Positions 5,144 to 6,043 of a stretch of DNA of 6,043 nucleotides are shown one piece after another. The DNA is taken from positions 1 to 6,043 of the forward strand of contig CAMFLG010000213.1 of NCBI GenBank assembly GCA_945957495.1, given 5' to 3'. The DNA comes from an uncultured Pseudorhodobacter sp. GTDB taxonomy: Bacteria; Pseudomonadota; Alphaproteobacteria; Rhodobacterales; Rhodobacteraceae. The position numbers and the translations under genes were made by a program. The number at the start of each line of letters is the position of its first letter. Position 1 is the stretch's first letter. The notes under the pieces were generated by a model. It was not told where the DNA came from. It did no database searches and worked only from the letters and a program-made list of their open reading frames with translations.

Positions 5144-5830
5144 ATGGAGCAGGAAAACAGTATGGAACGGGCGAAAGACCGGATTCTGGACGCGGCTTTG
5201 CTGCATGCGCCGTTTGATGGCTGGTCTGAGGTGACGCTGGTGGCGGCGATTGCCGATTCGGGTGTGGCGGAGGCGCTGGGCCGGGCGCTGTATCCGCGCG
5301 GCGGCGTCGATCTGGCGGTGGCCTATCACCGGCGCGGCGATCAGGCGATGCGCGATGCGCTGGCGGCGCGCGATGTGGCGGCGCTGCGCATGCGGGAAAA
5401 GATCACGCTTGCCGTGCGACTGCGGCTTGAGGCAGCCGACAAAGAGCTGGTGCGGCGGGGATCGACGCTGTTCGGGATGCCGCAGCACGCGGCCGAGGGG
5501 GCGGGGCTGATCTGGGCCACGGCGGATGCGATCTGGCGCGCACTGGGGGACGAAAGCCGCGATCTGAACTGGTACACCAAGCGCGCCAGCCTTTCGGCGG
5601 TTTATGCCGCCACTGTGCTGTATTGGCTGGGCGATCACAGTGACGGTAATGCCGACAGTTGGGCCTTTCTGGACCGCCGCATTGAAAATGTGATGCAGTT
5701 CGAAAAGGCCAAGGCGGGGTTGCGGGAGAATCCGGTTGCAAAGGCGTTGATGAACGGGCCTTTGAAGTTTCTGGAAAAGCTGCGCGCACCGGTGCCCGCC
5801 GATGACCTGCCCGGGCAAACCCATAACTGA
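5144..5830 (+). CDS. COQ9-family protein, ubiquinone biosynthesis
   Basis: This 228-residue protein belongs to the COQ9 family, lipid-binding accessory proteins with a TetR-like helical fold. In eukaryotes COQ9 presents ubiquinone precursors to COQ7 at the membrane. The N-terminal region reads AALLHAPFDGWSEVTLVAAI (about 17-36), and PRGGVDLAVAYHRRGD (51-66) is a family hallmark. The C-terminal block at about 143-190, with WYTKRASLSAVYAATVLYWL followed by FLDRRIENVMQFEKAK, is the most conserved COQ9 segment. The helical fold can lead to mislabelling as a TetR regulator, but the C-terminal block decides. ATG codons at 5144 (preceded by AAAGGCGGG) and 5162 (preceded by AGGA at good spacing) are both plausible starts; the shorter form loses six residues before the family homology. 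A quinone oxidoreductase gene follows 12 bp later on the same strand. Confidence 0.92.
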   Translation: MEQENSMERAKDRILDAALLHAPFDGWSEVTLVAAIADSGVAEALGRALYPRGGVDLAVAYHRRGDQAMRDALAARDVAALRMREKITLAVRLRLEAADKELVRRGSTLFGMPQHAAEGAGLIWATADAIWRALGDESRDLNWYTKRASLSAVYAATVLYWLGDHSDGNADSWAFLDRRIENVMQFEKAKAGLRENPVAKALMNGPLKFLEKLRAPVPADDLPGQTHN

Positions 5831-5842
5831 AAGGCAAAGGCG

Positions 5843-6043
5843 ATGACGCTTTCAAGCATGATGCTGGCGATGGAAATCAGCGCGCCGGGCGGGCCGGATG
5901 TGTTGCAGCCGGTGTCGGTTCCGGTTCCGGTGCCCGGCCATGGCCATATCGTGGTTCGGCTGGCCTATGTCGGGGTGAACCGCCCCGATGCGTTGCAGCG
6001 CGCCGGGGCCTATGCGCCGCCGCCGTCCGCCTCGCCCCTGCCG
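5843..6043 (+). CDS. NAD(P)H:quinone oxidoreductase, zinc-independent MDR family (3' end missing)
   Basis: The first 67 residues of a medium-chain dehydrogenase/reductase of the zeta-crystallin/PIG3 type are visible; the frame is open to the window end. These cytoplasmic enzymes use NADPH to reduce quinones or other enones. The visible part has the family's opening pattern: MEISAPGGPDVLQPV, then a VPVPGHGHIVVRLAYVGVN segment and RPDALQRAGAY, matching the ExxxPGGPEVL and GVNRPDxLQRxGxY signatures of the PIG3 branch. The start at 5843 is favoured by AAAGG at suitable spacing. Internal ATGs at 5858, 5861 and 5870 exist; the one at 5861 (MLAMEIS) would match the usual family start but has no Shine-Dalgarno sequence. 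It lies 12 bp after the COQ9-family gene and is probably co-transcribed with it. The nucleotide-binding domain is outside the window. Confidence 0.88.
   Translation, partial: MTLSSMMLAMEISAPGGPDVLQPVSVPVPVPGHGHIVVRLAYVGVNRPDALQRAGAYAPPPSASPLP

Noticed and set aside
5117..5824. Minus-strand 235-residue frame opposite the COQ9-family gene
   Set aside because: The peptide is His/Arg/Pro-rich and overlaps the whole of a clear COQ9 homologue; it is a shadow of GC-rich coding sequence.
5144..5830. TetR-type transcriptional regulator
   Set aside because: The N-terminal half looks TetR-like because COQ9 shares that fold, but the conserved C-terminal block with WYTKRASLSAVYAATVLYWL is specific to COQ9.

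Overview
The window reads as chromosomal DNA from an alphaproteobacterium, most likely a Rhodobacteraceae member (Rhodobacter/Gemmobacter-like). The reasons are the GC-rich sequence with G/C-ending codons, a COQ9-family ubiquinone protein, a stand-alone bS21 gene, a divergent alanine dehydrogenase/Lrp pair, and an ArsR with a C-terminal CC-x6-C cluster. This placement is inferred from gene content; no database search was possible.

Layout, left to right: (1) the 3' part of mscL (+), ending at a strong terminator that also serves the convergent gene. (2) An MsrQ/YedZ-like haem membrane protein gene (-). (3) ald, alanine dehydrogenase (-), with its own terminator, divergent from an Lrp/AsnC regulator gene (+). 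The roughly 140 bp between them carries several inverted repeats that look like operators. (4) A compact arsenic resistance operon (+), arsR-arsC-aqpS, with an 8 bp gap and a 4 bp overlap. A perfect inverted repeat sits on the arsR start region. (5) About 400 bp without an intact gene, holding a coding-like remnant on the minus strand and the rpsU terminator. (6) rpsU (-), divergent from (7) a COQ9-family gene (+), followed 12 bp later by the 5' end of a quinone oxidoreductase gene (+) that runs off the window.

How the genes work together: Ald interconverts alanine and pyruvate, and the adjacent Lrp-type protein is probably its regulator. In the ars operon, ArsC reduces arsenate to arsenite, ArsR derepresses on binding trivalent arsenic, and the AqpS-like channel lets arsenite leave down its gradient; no Acr3 or ArsB pump is visible. 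The COQ9/quinone oxidoreductase pair suggests a quinone-related transcription unit.

Most of the window is conventional. The points most worth a second look are the Gln at one of the three known haem-ligand positions of the MsrQ-like protein, which has no msrP beside it; the unidentified coding remnant downstream of aqpS; the operator-like repeats; and the NPI variant of the first aquaporin motif. I saw no mobile element, CRISPR array, tRNA or rRNA.
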